Shown here piece by piece: positions 1-8,794 of a stretch of DNA of 64,000 nucleotides (the first letter of the stretch is position 1; every line of letters starts with the position of its first letter). This DNA is from M55B112 sp964539395 (GTDB lineage Bacteria; Bacteroidota; Bacteroidia; Bacteroidales; GCA-2748055), in NCBI GenBank assembly GCA_964539395.1, contig CAZIIU010000017.1, forward strand, positions 4,519 through 68,518, given 5' to 3'. The notes beneath the pieces were generated by a model. That model did not search any database. It was not told where the DNA came from and was given only the letters and a program-made list of their open reading frames with translations. Made by a program: the position numbers and the translations under genes.

Positions 1-302
1 CAGACGAACTACAGGGCGCAAGTATTGGAGACTATAGTCAGATAGCTGTTAATAGTGTGATTGTTTCTGGTGTAAAGATTGGACAAAACTGTCTGATTGG
101 AGCTAACTCATTAGTTAATATGCCTGTGGCTGATTATTCTTTAGTTGTTAGTCAGCCAGCCAAAACACTCATGGATATTCGAAAATTTATAGTAATGGGT
201 GGTAAAGGAAGATATTACCCCTGGATGTACAATTATAACAAAGGTATGCCATGGGAAAATATAGGTTATGACAAATGGATTCAGAACAAGAATAATATTT
301 AA
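1..302 (+). CDS. Hexapeptide-repeat acyltransferase, C-terminal part (gene cut by window edge)
   Basis: The reading frame is already open at base 3 and runs to TAA at 302, so this is the C-terminal ~99 residues of a longer protein. The internal GTG at 57 is not the start. Hexapeptide-type turns (GASIGDYSQIAVNSVI, GVKIGQNCLIGANS) form the last coils of a left-handed beta helix, followed by the usual QPAKTLMD-like exit segment and a Trp/Tyr-rich tail. Such proteins O- or N-acetylate sugars in surface polysaccharide clusters. The missing N-terminus prevents any substrate call. It is the only plus-strand gene left of the minus-strand block and converges on it. Confidence 0.75.
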   Translation, partial: DELQGASIGDYSQIAVNSVIVSGVKIGQNCLIGANSLVNMPVADYSLVVSQPAKTLMDIRKFIVMGGKGRYYPWMYNYNKGMPWENIGYDKWIQNKNNI

Positions 303-413
303 CATGTGTTTGTTGTATCCGTCCTACCAAGTAGGTCATAGGATTTCCAGGGGTTATTCAGATATTTGTGGTATGTTAGGATTACAGTTCAATACCGAGG
401 AGAAGGCACTTTA

Positions 414-1154
414 CTAAATTGCAGTCCATCCGCCATCTACAATAAGATTTTGGCCTGTTATATATTTTGCTTCACCTGATAACAAAAAGGATACTGCAGG
501 GGCTATATCATCAGGGTTCCCCATCCGTTTCATGGGCACTTTTTTTTCATAAGCCTTTACAAATGGTTCAGGTTGGTTATCAAAAATTCCACCAGGTGAA
601 ACACAATTGACTCTTACATTGTGCTTGCCATAATATGATGCTAGATATCGTGTAAGATTAATGATTCCTCCTTTTATGGCCGAATACGCTGCGGGCGATG
701 TCATTTGAGTACCTTCGTAAACAGTAAAATCATTTCCAACAACACCATATGTAGAAGCTATATTTACAACACTTCCGGATCCTTGTTTCTTCATTATCTC
801 CAACACAACCTGACTTAATATAAAATGGCTGTTCAATTGCCAGTCCATATTATTTCTTAATGATTCAGGTTTTATATCTTCAAAAGCGGAGCCCCAATCC
901 TTTGTTCGTGGATAAGCATTATTAACCAGCCCATCAATTCTTCCAAGTTTTTCAGTAACATGATTAACTGATTCAGTTAATGAAATATCATTAGTAATAT
1001 CACATTCAATCTCGGTAATGTTATCAACACCAGATGCGTGAATATCAAAATTAATTACTAATGCTTCTTTTCTTCTTAAATCTTTAAGAATTTCCTTACC
1101 AATTAGGCCGGAACCACCTGTAACAATAATTACATTGCCATTTAAAATACTCAT
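414..1154 (-). CDS. SDR-family oxidoreductase, PtmA-like
   Basis: Classical short-chain dehydrogenase of about 246 residues. It has a nucleotide-binding glycine motif TGGSGLIG (residues ~12-19), NNAYP in place of NNAG, a catalytic Ser in NIASTYG, YSAIK as the Tyr/Lys pair, and a typical C-terminal VDGGW. I chose the ATG at 1154, which places the Rossmann motif at the usual distance; a TTG at 1202 would add 16 residues not typical of the family. It follows the CMP-sugar synthetase and CBS-nucleotidyltransferase genes on the same strand. In Campylobacter, a similar ptmA-ptmB-ptmE grouping serves legionaminic acid synthesis. The exact substrate is unknown. Confidence 0.8.
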   Translation of the reverse strand: MSILNGNVIIVTGGSGLIGKEILKDLRRKEALVINFDIHASGVDNITEIECDITNDISLTESVNHVTEKLGRIDGLVNNAYPRTKDWGSAFEDIKPESLRNNMDWQLNSHFILSQVVLEIMKKQGSGSVVNIASTYGVVGNDFTVYEGTQMTSPAAYSAIKGGIINLTRYLASYYGKHNVRVNCVSPGGIFDNQPEPFVKAYEKKVPMKRMGNPDDIAPAVSFLLSGEAKYITGQNLIVDGGWTAI

Positions 1155-1209
1155 ATTTAATAATTTAACGTTTATTTTATTTGAATAATCAAATATTACC
1201 AAGCCATTT

Positions 1210-1914
1210 CTATTGATGTTGGAGATATTTAATCATCTGTTCTGCAATAATAAAATCAACTTCCCTGTCAATATCCACTGCTATTTCAGGGGAAGTAATT
1301 AACGGATAAAATCTATCATCCATAGTTAAAATTTTATTTTCCTCCATTACCAATCTGGTTTTAAAACCATAGTATTGACCAGAAAGTCTGTATCCGACTA
1401 ACTGTTTTTGTCGGGGTAAAAAGGGATTAACTTCTTCCAGTAATGGTTTTACTATGCTATCGTTTATAACCCAAATTCTTGATGGTGGAGTAGCTGTCTC
1501 GCATAAAGAGGCTACAGAATCATAACCTTTATCGAGCGCATTAATTGCAGCTTTTAATTCAGTTTTATTTCTCAAAGGCGATGTAGGTTCAAGTAAAAAA
1601 ATGTAATCTGGTTTAAAATTATCTTGCTCCAACACATTAACAGTGTATTTAATTGCGTCAACAACAAGAGAATTATCCTCAGCCAGATGAGATGGCCTTT
1701 TTATAGCATCAATATTATATTCCTTAGCCCGGGAGCAAATTTCATCAGCATCTGAAGAAATAATAATTCTATCAAAAACTCCGGAATCAATAGCAAATAG
1801 TATGGTGTGGTCAATCAATGGTAAACCTGCCAGTTCTTTAAGATTTTTCCCGGGAACGCCTTTTGAGCCTCCTCTTGCAGGAATTATGGCAATTATACTT
1901 TTTTTATTAATCAT
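1210..1914 (-). CDS. legF: CMP-nonulosonic acid (legionaminic/sialic) synthetase
   Basis: Cytidylyltransferase of 234 residues, the usual length for NeuA/LegF/PtmB. The N-terminus carries the signature IPARGGSKGVPGKN (~residues 11-24) that binds CTP, followed by a short switch to ISSDADEI and LLEPTSPLR, all hallmarks of the family. It would activate a 9-carbon nonulosonic acid to its CMP form for a glycosyltransferase. Its ATG overlaps the end of the upstream nucleotidyltransferase gene by 4 bases, so the two are co-transcribed. It appears to be the only intact copy in the window: a second neuA-like gene at 17039 is truncated. Legionaminic rather than sialic acid is inferred from the LegC-type aminotransferase at 13710. 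Confidence 0.88.
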   Translation of the reverse strand: MINKKSIIAIIPARGGSKGVPGKNLKELAGLPLIDHTILFAIDSGVFDRIIISSDADEICSRAKEYNIDAIKRPSHLAEDNSLVVDAIKYTVNVLEQDNFKPDYIFLLEPTSPLRNKTELKAAINALDKGYDSVASLCETATPPSRIWVINDSIVKPLLEEVNPFLPRQKQLVGYRLSGQYYGFKTRLVMEENKILTMDDRFYPLITSPEIAVDIDREVDFIIAEQMIKYLQHQ

Positions 1915-2978
1915 ATTTTAAGTTTCTCTATGGCTTTTTTATACTCAATCCATTCACCGGTATCTGTCCATGAATTTTCACTGATGGGATAGATTCCTAT
2001 TTTATGAGTTGATTTAATTTTTTTGATGAGATCTGTAATATGAAAAAACTCATTCTCAGGAATATATTGAAGAACTTTCGGATTTAATACATACATGCCT
2101 GTGTTCACAAGCAAATCGTATTCGGGCTTTTCTGTAAGATTGGATAGTGAGCCTCCATTGCTGATTTCACAAACTCCATATGGAATGCGGTAATTTTTCA
2201 TAGATGCAACCAGGGTGATATCATTTCCCCTTTCCTGGTGATGTTTTAATAAATCGAAATAATCTGCATCAATGATTATATCGCAATTTGTTAAAAAGAT
2301 CTCTTTGTTAATCTTTCCATCCAGTTGCTTTAACGCTCCAACTGTACCAAGAGGTTTATTTTCTATCAGATAATTTATTGTGTAATCAGGATTCAATTCT
2401 TCTAAATACGATCTGATGATTTTTGCTTTATGCCCCAGAGATATATAAAAATGATTCAGTTGATAGGGTAAAAATCTGTCAATAATAAATTCTAATATTG
2501 TCTTATTCCCGATTGGAATAAGCGGTTTTGGTAAAACTATAGTAAAAGGATCCAGGCGGGTGCCTTTGCCTCCGGCCATAATAACAACTACTGCATCAAT
2601 TTTTTGTTGGATTTTTCGGACAATCTGACCATCAAATAATTTATCCCACACCAAAAACTCTATAATATTTCTTTTAGAATCTACTACCGGAACATGGGAT
2701 ATTAGTTTGTCTCGAATTTCTGTTTTGATTTTTTGACGGTCATAGCCGGCTTCAGCATAATAGGTGTCTTTAAAACAGACATCTTCAACTCTTGCGGTTA
2801 ATGGACCTTCATTTAGTATCCATCTGCGGATATCGCCATCCGTTAAGGAACCAAACAGGCGTGTTTGATCTTCTACAACGAAAAGAATTTTCTGCTCATT
2901 TTCGTCCAATTGCCTTAACGCTTCCTTTATAGTCGCGGATTTATGAATCAATAAACTTGGAAAAAGACTTTGCTGCAT
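1911..2978 (-). CDS. CBS-domain sugar-1-phosphate nucleotidyltransferase, PtmE-like
   Basis: 355 residues in two parts. Residues ~1-120 form a CBS-pair-like regulatory region (FVVEDQTRLFGSLTDGDIRR). Residues ~128-355 are a nucleotidyltransferase with VIMAGGKGTRLDPFT, LPKPLIPIGNKTILE and an FLTNCDII metal-binding segment. This two-part architecture is that of PtmE, which makes GDP-glucosamine for legionaminic acid in Campylobacter; that role here is inference from architecture and neighbours. It is the first gene of a three-gene minus-strand operon (NTase, CMP synthetase, SDR), with a promoter-like element about 44 bases upstream. Confidence 0.85.
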   Translation of the reverse strand: MQQSLFPSLLIHKSATIKEALRQLDENEQKILFVVEDQTRLFGSLTDGDIRRWILNEGPLTARVEDVCFKDTYYAEAGYDRQKIKTEIRDKLISHVPVVDSKRNIIEFLVWDKLFDGQIVRKIQQKIDAVVVIMAGGKGTRLDPFTIVLPKPLIPIGNKTILEFIIDRFLPYQLNHFYISLGHKAKIIRSYLEELNPDYTINYLIENKPLGTVGALKQLDGKINKEIFLTNCDIIIDADYFDLLKHHQERGNDITLVASMKNYRIPYGVCEISNGGSLSNLTEKPEYDLLVNTGMYVLNPKVLQYIPENEFFHITDLIKKIKSTHKIGIYPISENSWTDTGEWIEYKKAIEKLKI

Positions 2979-3021
2979 TTTTGATATTTTTATTTCAAGT
3001 TGTAACTGTTTAGCTTTTACT

Positions 3022-3029
3022 CAAAAATA
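3022..3029 (-). promoter_or_regulatory. Candidate Bacteroidota -7 element (TATTTTTG)
   Basis: On the minus strand the octamer TATTTTTG matches the Bacteroidota -7 consensus TAnnTTTG and lies 44 bases before the ATG of the PtmE-like gene. I see no convincing -33 TTTG at the expected spacing. It is placed sensibly to drive the 414-2978 operon, but the motif is short and AT-rich. Confidence 0.35.
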
Positions 3030-3201
3030 AAGAAAATCCTGAGGTTTAAGAATCAATACACCAATATAACGCGGATATTTACACGATTCTGTAAAAAGTA
3101 TAAATGACTGAAGTTTTCTGATTGATATATTGTCTATAATGAGGCAAATAAGTAAAAAAGTTATATATCATAGCCTAAGGGCGATTCGACCAGTCAAACT
3201 G

Positions 3202-4203
3202 TTATTTTGCGTCTTTTTGTCTAGTAATTGAAATTAATGGTGATGCCTGATTAGCAATTTCACTTTTGGGAATATCGTTTGTATCTAGACGCGGTAATAC
3301 ATACTTGTTATGTTTATTCAAATCTGCTATCTCTGAATTTATTGTTAATGCAAGTTTACAGTTTAAATTATTTAAAAGCTCTATTGTTGTTTCATTATAG
3401 TTACCATGCGGGTAACACATGGTCCATTTATTCATATTACATCCTATTTGTTTAAGAAAATCCAACGATTGTAAAATTTCATTTTTTTGTTTTTGTTTTG
3501 ACAATGTACCCAAATGATAATGATCATAGCCGTGGCTACCAATATGCATTCCGTTTCTTTGCATACATTTTATCTGCTCAACATCCATGTATAATTCGCG
3601 ACTAAAATACTTCTCTTCAAATCCGACAATTTTTTCAAATAAATTATGGCTAATAATTTTACGAAGTTTTTCTTCCAGTTCCGTCTGAAGCAAGCGTTTA
3701 ACGAACATTACCTCACCGGTATCAAAGCGACTGGGTTTAGCAAGTTTTTCAAAATAATGAGAGTTGCTTTCCAGTTTATAATCACTTCTAAAGTTATCTA
3801 ACTCCGTGAAAATAAGACCGATAAGATTTTGTGTATTTTTTTCTGCTGCAAGAATAAAATGAATTTTATTTACATCCAGGACTTCATGCTCTGTTATTGC
3901 TTTTACCGGCGGATAGAAAGATCCTTGTATTTTATATTCATCAAGAAGCGGAAAAACATATTGAAAATGATCTTTATACCCATCATCAAAGGTAAGTAAT
4001 GCAGAATGCGCTGGCAAAGACTTTTTGTTTTCAATGGCATCAATAAGCAATTCCATTGTAATAAAATGATAATGTTTTTTAAGGTATTTGATCTGACCCT
4101 TAAAATCCTTAATATCCAATCCTTTTATTTCAGGATATCTACTATGTTTAAGATCTCTCACATAGTGGTAGGTTATGATGCTAACCTTATTCTTGCCGAC
4201 CAT
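3202..4203 (-). CDS. Polysaccharide deacetylase (NodB-fold)
   Basis: Carbohydrate esterase 4 type protein. Motif 1 is LLTFDDGYKD, with the catalytic base and metal Asp; motif 2 is HIGSHGYDHYHLG, with the two metal His; YPHGNYNE follows in the position of motif 3. The NodB fold is extended by an insertion in the middle (~residues 100-200), rich in Lys/Glu/Phe. I prefer the ATG at 4203, 20 bases after the preceding stop, over a GTG at 4257 that would overlap the upstream gene. There is no signal peptide, so it probably acts on a cytoplasmic or lipid-linked saccharide. It is the last gene of the minus-strand cassette. Confidence 0.82.
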   Translation of the reverse strand: MVGKNKVSIITYHYVRDLKHSRYPEIKGLDIKDFKGQIKYLKKHYHFITMELLIDAIENKKSLPAHSALLTFDDGYKDHFQYVFPLLDEYKIQGSFYPPVKAITEHEVLDVNKIHFILAAEKNTQNLIGLIFTELDNFRSDYKLESNSHYFEKLAKPSRFDTGEVMFVKRLLQTELEEKLRKIISHNLFEKIVGFEEKYFSRELYMDVEQIKCMQRNGMHIGSHGYDHYHLGTLSKQKQKNEILQSLDFLKQIGCNMNKWTMCYPHGNYNETTIELLNNLNCKLALTINSEIADLNKHNKYVLPRLDTNDIPKSEIANQASPLISITRQKDAK

Positions 4204-4223
4204 TGATTTTTTCGATATTTTTT

Positions 4224-5504
4224 TCAGATAAGTTTTATCAATCCTTTTTTCTCCCACTTCAACAGATAATCTTCACAAATAACAGGATCAAGAACAAACT
4301 GTTCAGCAAGCATTTGAAGGGATATCGGGAAGTTACAGGAAGAAAATAATTCCATCAATGTTCTTAAATGCATAGCTTCTTCTTTAACACTGCCAAGTTC
4401 CTGCTGACCAATACCAATATCTATGTAAAGATCAAATTTCGGATTGGACACACAAATATTGCCTTCAAACTTCTTAATAATGACCGGATCTTTCTCTAAT
4501 CTTTCTATGGCTTCCATGATAACTGAAACCGATTGCTCAAGTGCATCTGCACTTATTATTTCAGGATTATCGCGGTCTGTATGATACTCGGGATAAGGAA
4601 ACCTTGAAAATGAGGAGACCGGAATGTTATAGCCTGCAAACATATATTCTCCGTTTACTACTACACGTCCGTATAACTCATGTCGGTGATCAATCTTTCT
4701 TTCTTCCAGCACCTGCTTTATAAAGTATTCTATATTGGTCATCCCTTTTGGCGCTGATTGCAATCCCAATTGAGTTTCCGTTCCAAGCATCTCCAGAAAA
4801 ATACCTTCAAAAATATTGCTGTTACAGTTTTTGGCAAGATAATATTCCGCACCGATAATTTCATGGTGGAGCAGCAGGGAATAGGAGAACTTTGTTTGTT
4901 TATTTGCCAATCTCTTCATTACTTCAACACCCACTGCACATCCCACAAGGTCATCATTGGACATACCCGGATGGTCGAGATGAGCAGCAAATAATACGGT
5001 GTCATCAAGCTCTCCTTTGTGCGTATATTCAAGTACTTTCAGATTACCCTCCGACTCATCTGTTTTTATTACTACATCATAATCTCCATCTTGCAATGAA
5101 TCATAGAAATTCCTGGGTACACAAAATCCCCAGTCTCTATCCCAACTTCGGTAAAGTTGACGAAAATGGTATGGCACAGCGTCTGGAAACCTGGCATCAT
5201 AATGAAGGTGTTTTTTAAGTTCTTCCCGGCTTATTTTTCCTTCAAAGGGAAGAGAAAGAGCAATAACTCTGAGTGGATGTTCTTTACCATCATATATAAT
5301 CTTACCATCTTTCATAATTTTTGCTTCAATCACATCCCATCTTGGAGGTATTACCCAGCCATTGATTTCCTGATCCGGTGTATAGGTGTGAACCTGGAAA
5401 GGGAGTATGTTTCCAAGATAATCAATGGAACGATCATAATCATCTGAACAAAAAACCCTGTTGAGGTAAGTTAAATCGTGTATAATATTCATCATAACTG
5501 ACAT
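4224..5504 (-). CDS. DUF4910/M28-like aminopeptidase-type protein
   Basis: 426 residues resembling the DUF4910/DUF2172 family, which has a zinc-peptidase M28 fold. Visible metal-site-like segments are AAHLDHPGMSNDDLVG (His and Asp), LHHEIIGAEYY (Glu) and EYHTDRDNPEII (His/Asp). The C-terminal ~70 residues look like a winged-helix domain (LLKWEKKGLIKL). No signal peptide is present, so the protein is cytoplasmic. Members are repeatedly found in O-antigen and capsule clusters, where the substrate is not established; hydrolysis of an amide in a sugar or acyl intermediate is only a guess. It sits between the Gfo/Idh gene and the deacetylase. Confidence 0.75.
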   Translation of the reverse strand: MSVMMNIIHDLTYLNRVFCSDDYDRSIDYLGNILPFQVHTYTPDQEINGWVIPPRWDVIEAKIMKDGKIIYDGKEHPLRVIALSLPFEGKISREELKKHLHYDARFPDAVPYHFRQLYRSWDRDWGFCVPRNFYDSLQDGDYDVVIKTDESEGNLKVLEYTHKGELDDTVLFAAHLDHPGMSNDDLVGCAVGVEVMKRLANKQTKFSYSLLLHHEIIGAEYYLAKNCNSNIFEGIFLEMLGTETQLGLQSAPKGMTNIEYFIKQVLEERKIDHRHELYGRVVVNGEYMFAGYNIPVSSFSRFPYPEYHTDRDNPEIISADALEQSVSVIMEAIERLEKDPVIIKKFEGNICVSNPKFDLYIDIGIGQQELGSVKEEAMHLRTLMELFSSCNFPISLQMLAEQFVLDPVICEDYLLKWEKKGLIKLI

Positions 5505-5568
5505 AACAAATTCATTTGGTTTTAGTGTAATATGGAAAAAAAAACTCTTGTTCTGTGACAGATTGTAA

Positions 5569-6498
5569 TTATATCTGGATGTCCGTAAGTTTGACTTCTT
5601 TGTTATTCCTGGCAGACAAATTCCCGGCTATTAAAACTTTCATTATATTTAAAGTCTTTTGAGGGGATATAACCGGTTTTTGCGTGTTGATCATTTCCGC
5701 AAAATGCCAAAGGGCTCGTCGAAACATGGAAAAGTTATCTACGACTTCATGAGTTGAGATCAATTTTTCACCCATAACATCAACCCTGAAGATCTTCGGC
5801 ACATTGCCCATAGTATTTATCTCAACCTTTAGCCCATCAGACATGGTAATGATAACAGAACGAAATTCGGTGTCAAGTGCAAGGACTGTCTCAGGATCAG
5901 TATTCAATAAACCCATAACAGCTTCCACCATATGCACGCCATATTTTTCCCAAGAGAACAATACAGTACCCCGAATGAGTTTCAACTCTCCATAAGAATT
6001 TAGATTTCCCCGAACTTCATCCAGTTCTTTTGCAAACCTTAATCCCGAGCAAGACATAAGCTTCCCTTCTTCAAGAAAAGGTTTGAAGTAACTTAATTCT
6101 TCAGGATCCATAGCCAACGGCTTATCTAAAAATACCGATAGGCCTGCATCGAGAAAAGGTTGAGCCATTTTTTTGTGGTTTTCAAAGTCATCTCTTGCAA
6201 TGATTACTGCATCAACTTCTCCGATCATTTCTTCGTAGTTATCCGGAGTTTTTTCAATGAATGCTGAATCGCATAATTTTTTTGTTTGTTCTTTATCCTG
6301 TGTCCAGGCATGCGTTATCTTCAGATTTTGAATCCCAAACTCCGACCGATCCCTTATCCTGACATAATTATATATTCCATCCCAGCCAGATTTTGCCAGG
6401 CCTTCATCAGAATAGCCATTTATTATTGATGAGAAAGAATACGGGTGTCCGTTTCCTTCACTCATACCTATTATGCCTACTTTAACAACACTGCTCAT
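5569..6498 (-). CDS. Gfo/Idh/MocA-family oxidoreductase
   Basis: 309 residues. The N-terminal Rossmann domain starts VKVGIIGMSEGNGHP, an atypical glycine pattern. The conserved dinucleotide-binding/catalytic segment appears as VFLDKPLAMDPEE, corresponding to the EKP motif of the family. The C-terminal part is a short alpha/beta domain. Such enzymes oxidise or reduce a hydroxyl on a sugar or cyclitol using NAD(P). The start codon overlaps the end of the upstream SDR gene by 4 bases, so the two oxidoreductases are translationally coupled and may act in sequence. The substrate is unknown. Confidence 0.8.
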   Translation of the reverse strand: MSSVVKVGIIGMSEGNGHPYSFSSIINGYSDEGLAKSGWDGIYNYVRIRDRSEFGIQNLKITHAWTQDKEQTKKLCDSAFIEKTPDNYEEMIGEVDAVIIARDDFENHKKMAQPFLDAGLSVFLDKPLAMDPEELSYFKPFLEEGKLMSCSGLRFAKELDEVRGNLNSYGELKLIRGTVLFSWEKYGVHMVEAVMGLLNTDPETVLALDTEFRSVIITMSDGLKVEINTMGNVPKIFRVDVMGEKLISTHEVVDNFSMFRRALWHFAEMINTQKPVISPQKTLNIMKVLIAGNLSARNNKEVKLTDIQI

Positions 6499-7244
6499 GA
6501 TATAACTTTTTTATAACGTTTATCGGCTTTTCCTTCAAGCCATTGTATTCCTTCAAGATTTGGAAACAATGGAATTTCATACCCAAGCCAAAAGAATTTT
6601 CCAGTCGGACCATCTTTTTCTGATTTCAAAAGATAATCCACAGTAGGATGACAAACAGAAGGATCCATAGGTGCGTCAGGCGCCATATTTGATCTTACCG
6701 GTCCCGGGCTCATGAGGTTTATTTTAATGTTATGGTCTGCATATTCTCTTGCAGCCGTTACTGTAATTGCGTTTAAAGCCCCTTTTGATGAACTGTACAT
6801 GGCAAATCCCGGGAAACAATTCAACGGAGCTCCTGATGTGATATTGATGATCCGTCCAAAGTTATTCTCCTTCATAGCCGGTAAAAACTGTTGCATGGCA
6901 ATCATCGGAGCAATGGCATTTACATGCATGAATTCTATCAACTGATCGTATGTGATATCTGGCAACTCCACTCTTTTGTTAACACCGGCATTATTTATCA
7001 CATAAGGAATATAACTATATTTTTCAGATAATTCCCTGAAAAGCTTGCTACATTCTTTCTGATTTGATAAATCAATTGCAAAACAACTGATATTTTGATT
7101 GTTCCCAAATAGTTCTTCGAGTTTGTTTTTATTTCTGCCGAGAGCCAATATGTGGTAGCGGTCAGCATATTGATTTACCAATGAGAGTCCCACACCGCTG
7201 GTAACGCCGGTGATCAAAAGATAGGGTTTGTTGTCTTTTGTCAT
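6495..7244 (-). CDS. SDR-family oxidoreductase
   Basis: 249-residue classical SDR. TGVTSGVG at ~12-19 binds NAD(P), NNAGVNKR is the conserved structural motif, NITSGAP supplies the catalytic Ser and YSSSKGALN the Tyr and Lys. LMSPGPVRSNM follows at the usual place. It resembles 3-oxoacyl-ACP reductase or sugar dehydrogenase relatives; the sequence alone does not choose between them. A 291-base gap separates it from the LarA-like gene upstream, and that gap holds a promoter-like octamer, so it may head its own transcription unit. Confidence 0.82.
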   Translation of the reverse strand: MTKDNKPYLLITGVTSGVGLSLVNQYADRYHILALGRNKNKLEELFGNNQNISCFAIDLSNQKECSKLFRELSEKYSYIPYVINNAGVNKRVELPDITYDQLIEFMHVNAIAPMIAMQQFLPAMKENNFGRIINITSGAPLNCFPGFAMYSSSKGALNAITVTAAREYADHNIKINLMSPGPVRSNMAPDAPMDPSVCHPTVDYLLKSEKDGPTGKFFWLGYEIPLFPNLEGIQWLEGKADKRYKKVIS

Positions 7245-7303
7245 AGATTTTTTTAAGATTTAATTTTAAGATTAAAAAAACAAGCAACTATTTTGCTGTT
7301 TTC

Positions 7304-7311
7304 CAAAAATA
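7304..7311 (-). promoter_or_regulatory. Candidate Bacteroidota -7 element (TATTTTTG)
   Basis: Minus-strand TATTTTTG matches TAnnTTTG and lies 60 bases before the SDR start at 7244, inside the only sizeable gap of the 3202-11344 cassette. No clear -33 element is seen. It would split the cassette into two transcripts. Confidence 0.28.
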
Positions 7312-7535
7312 GAGAATATATTGGGATTATCTAAAATTTTACTCCAATTCAGTGCGGTTGGTTAAAATTAATGATTAAAATTCAACTTAACCAGTGGTCC
7401 TAAATTTGGGTAGTATTATCGTAGGCTGTAGTTACTGATATGACTTGTAAAGTTACGAAAAAATGACGGGTCATAGGAAGCTGGACAGCAAGCGTATTGG
7501 TTCGAAAGAGACTGGTTTCAAAATCGGATTTTTTC

Positions 7536-8762
7536 TCAGGAATAGATAAAGCTTGCATGTGGAATAAAAGCAATACTGTTCGTACTGTTATCAATGATTA
7601 ATTGAACATCATTTATATTGATTTTTTTCATATTAAGTTGTTGACAGGTATTGTCTGGCAGCGATGTAACCACAAAAACTTTAATTCTATTTGTTTTCTG
7701 CATTAAAGCAAGGGCTGTCCCGGCATTGTTCTCATAGCGTATTGCCATTTTTGAAAACAGATCATTCCATCCATTGCCAGCAATCAGCTCCAAGAATGAA
7801 TTGTTACCAATTCCATCTTTACATTTTGCCAGAAGAATCAACGTACCACCATCCTTTACAATTGATGCTGCATTATGCAGTGATTTATGTGATTGAATGA
7901 AATTAATGTCTTTAGGATAACCGCCGGCACTTGCTATAACCAGGTCATACTTTTGAGTTGTATTAATCTTATAATGGGATTCATAAAAACTACACGCACG
8001 TTCGAAAATTTTATAGTTCTTACCTACATATAGTTTGACAACTTCCCCCCTGCTATTCAATATAGAATGTATGCCAATTGTCACGGGCAATTTGTTATAA
8101 ATTTCTTTCAGGTCCTCAGCAACCGGATTTCCAGTTAATATTCCTGAATTACATTTTGATCGCAGTTTGTTTTCTTTAAAATTCAGAAAAAGAGAGTGGT
8201 TGTGAAGAATTGATTTTTTTGCTCCAAGTCCGGGAAACATCAGTTTTCGACCTCCGCCGAACCCTGCAAAATAATGGTGCGAGATTGCACCAAAAGTTAT
8301 AATTATATCGCATTTAAGTGTGTCCTTATTGATTAAAGCTTCTGTTCCAAAAGTGGTTTTTCCAAGATTGTCAAATTCAGATGTTTCCGAATTATGATGA
8401 ATAAAATCGTAGTTTAGGTAGCTTTCCCCGTAAGCGTCCAGACTTTCTTTATCCGATTGCCTGGGATGGGTGCCATATGCTACGTAGAATCGAATCTTAA
8501 CAGGTTGGTCTAAACTCGCAGTAATCGAATCAATGACCCAGGGAAGATACTTCTGATATTCCGATAACCTGGTCTTATCTGCCACGACAATCCCAATAGT
8601 TATCCCGGTTTTTATTGATGGAAGGATTGAAAGTATACAATTCTCCATCTCCTGAAAAAAGCTATCTCTATTTACACCTGGTGACGGTTCCTTGTATTTA
8701 ATCAACACAGGCTCACCATGAATACTTAATTCCAGGTTGCTGCGTCCATATTTTAAACGCAT
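7536..8762 (-). CDS. LarA-family (nickel-pincer) hydroxy-acid racemase-like protein
   Basis: 408 residues matching the lactate racemase LarA family (DUF2088). Visible motifs are VVADKTRLSEY, YGTHPRQ with His99, and SHHYFAGFGGGRKLMFPG with His163 and Lys173. The His-to-Lys spacing of 10 is the same as H174/K184 of Lactobacillus LarA, where the Lys carries the nickel-pincer nucleotide. The family includes lactate and other 2-hydroxy-acid racemases or epimerases. The cofactor-making genes larB/C/E are not in the window. A LarA homologue in a polysaccharide cluster next to an acyl ligase suggests it sets the stereochemistry of an acyl substituent; that is inference. Confidence 0.8.
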   Translation of the reverse strand: MRLKYGRSNLELSIHGEPVLIKYKEPSPGVNRDSFFQEMENCILSILPSIKTGITIGIVVADKTRLSEYQKYLPWVIDSITASLDQPVKIRFYVAYGTHPRQSDKESLDAYGESYLNYDFIHHNSETSEFDNLGKTTFGTEALINKDTLKCDIIITFGAISHHYFAGFGGGRKLMFPGLGAKKSILHNHSLFLNFKENKLRSKCNSGILTGNPVAEDLKEIYNKLPVTIGIHSILNSRGEVVKLYVGKNYKIFERACSFYESHYKINTTQKYDLVIASAGGYPKDINFIQSHKSLHNAASIVKDGGTLILLAKCKDGIGNNSFLELIAGNGWNDLFSKMAIRYENNAGTALALMQKTNRIKVFVVTSLPDNTCQQLNMKKININDVQLIIDNSTNSIAFIPHASFIYS

Positions 8763-8794
8763 ATTATTATATTTAATTCGTTAAAGGTTCATTA

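Noticed and set aside
1155..1202. Longer TTG start for the SDR at 414.
   Set aside because: The added residues are atypical and ATG 1154 places the Rossmann glycine motif at the normal position.
7400..7594. Small minus-strand open frame overlapping the 3' end of the LarA-like gene.
   Set aside because: It overlaps a well-supported gene in another frame, has no recognisable domain and no start signal.
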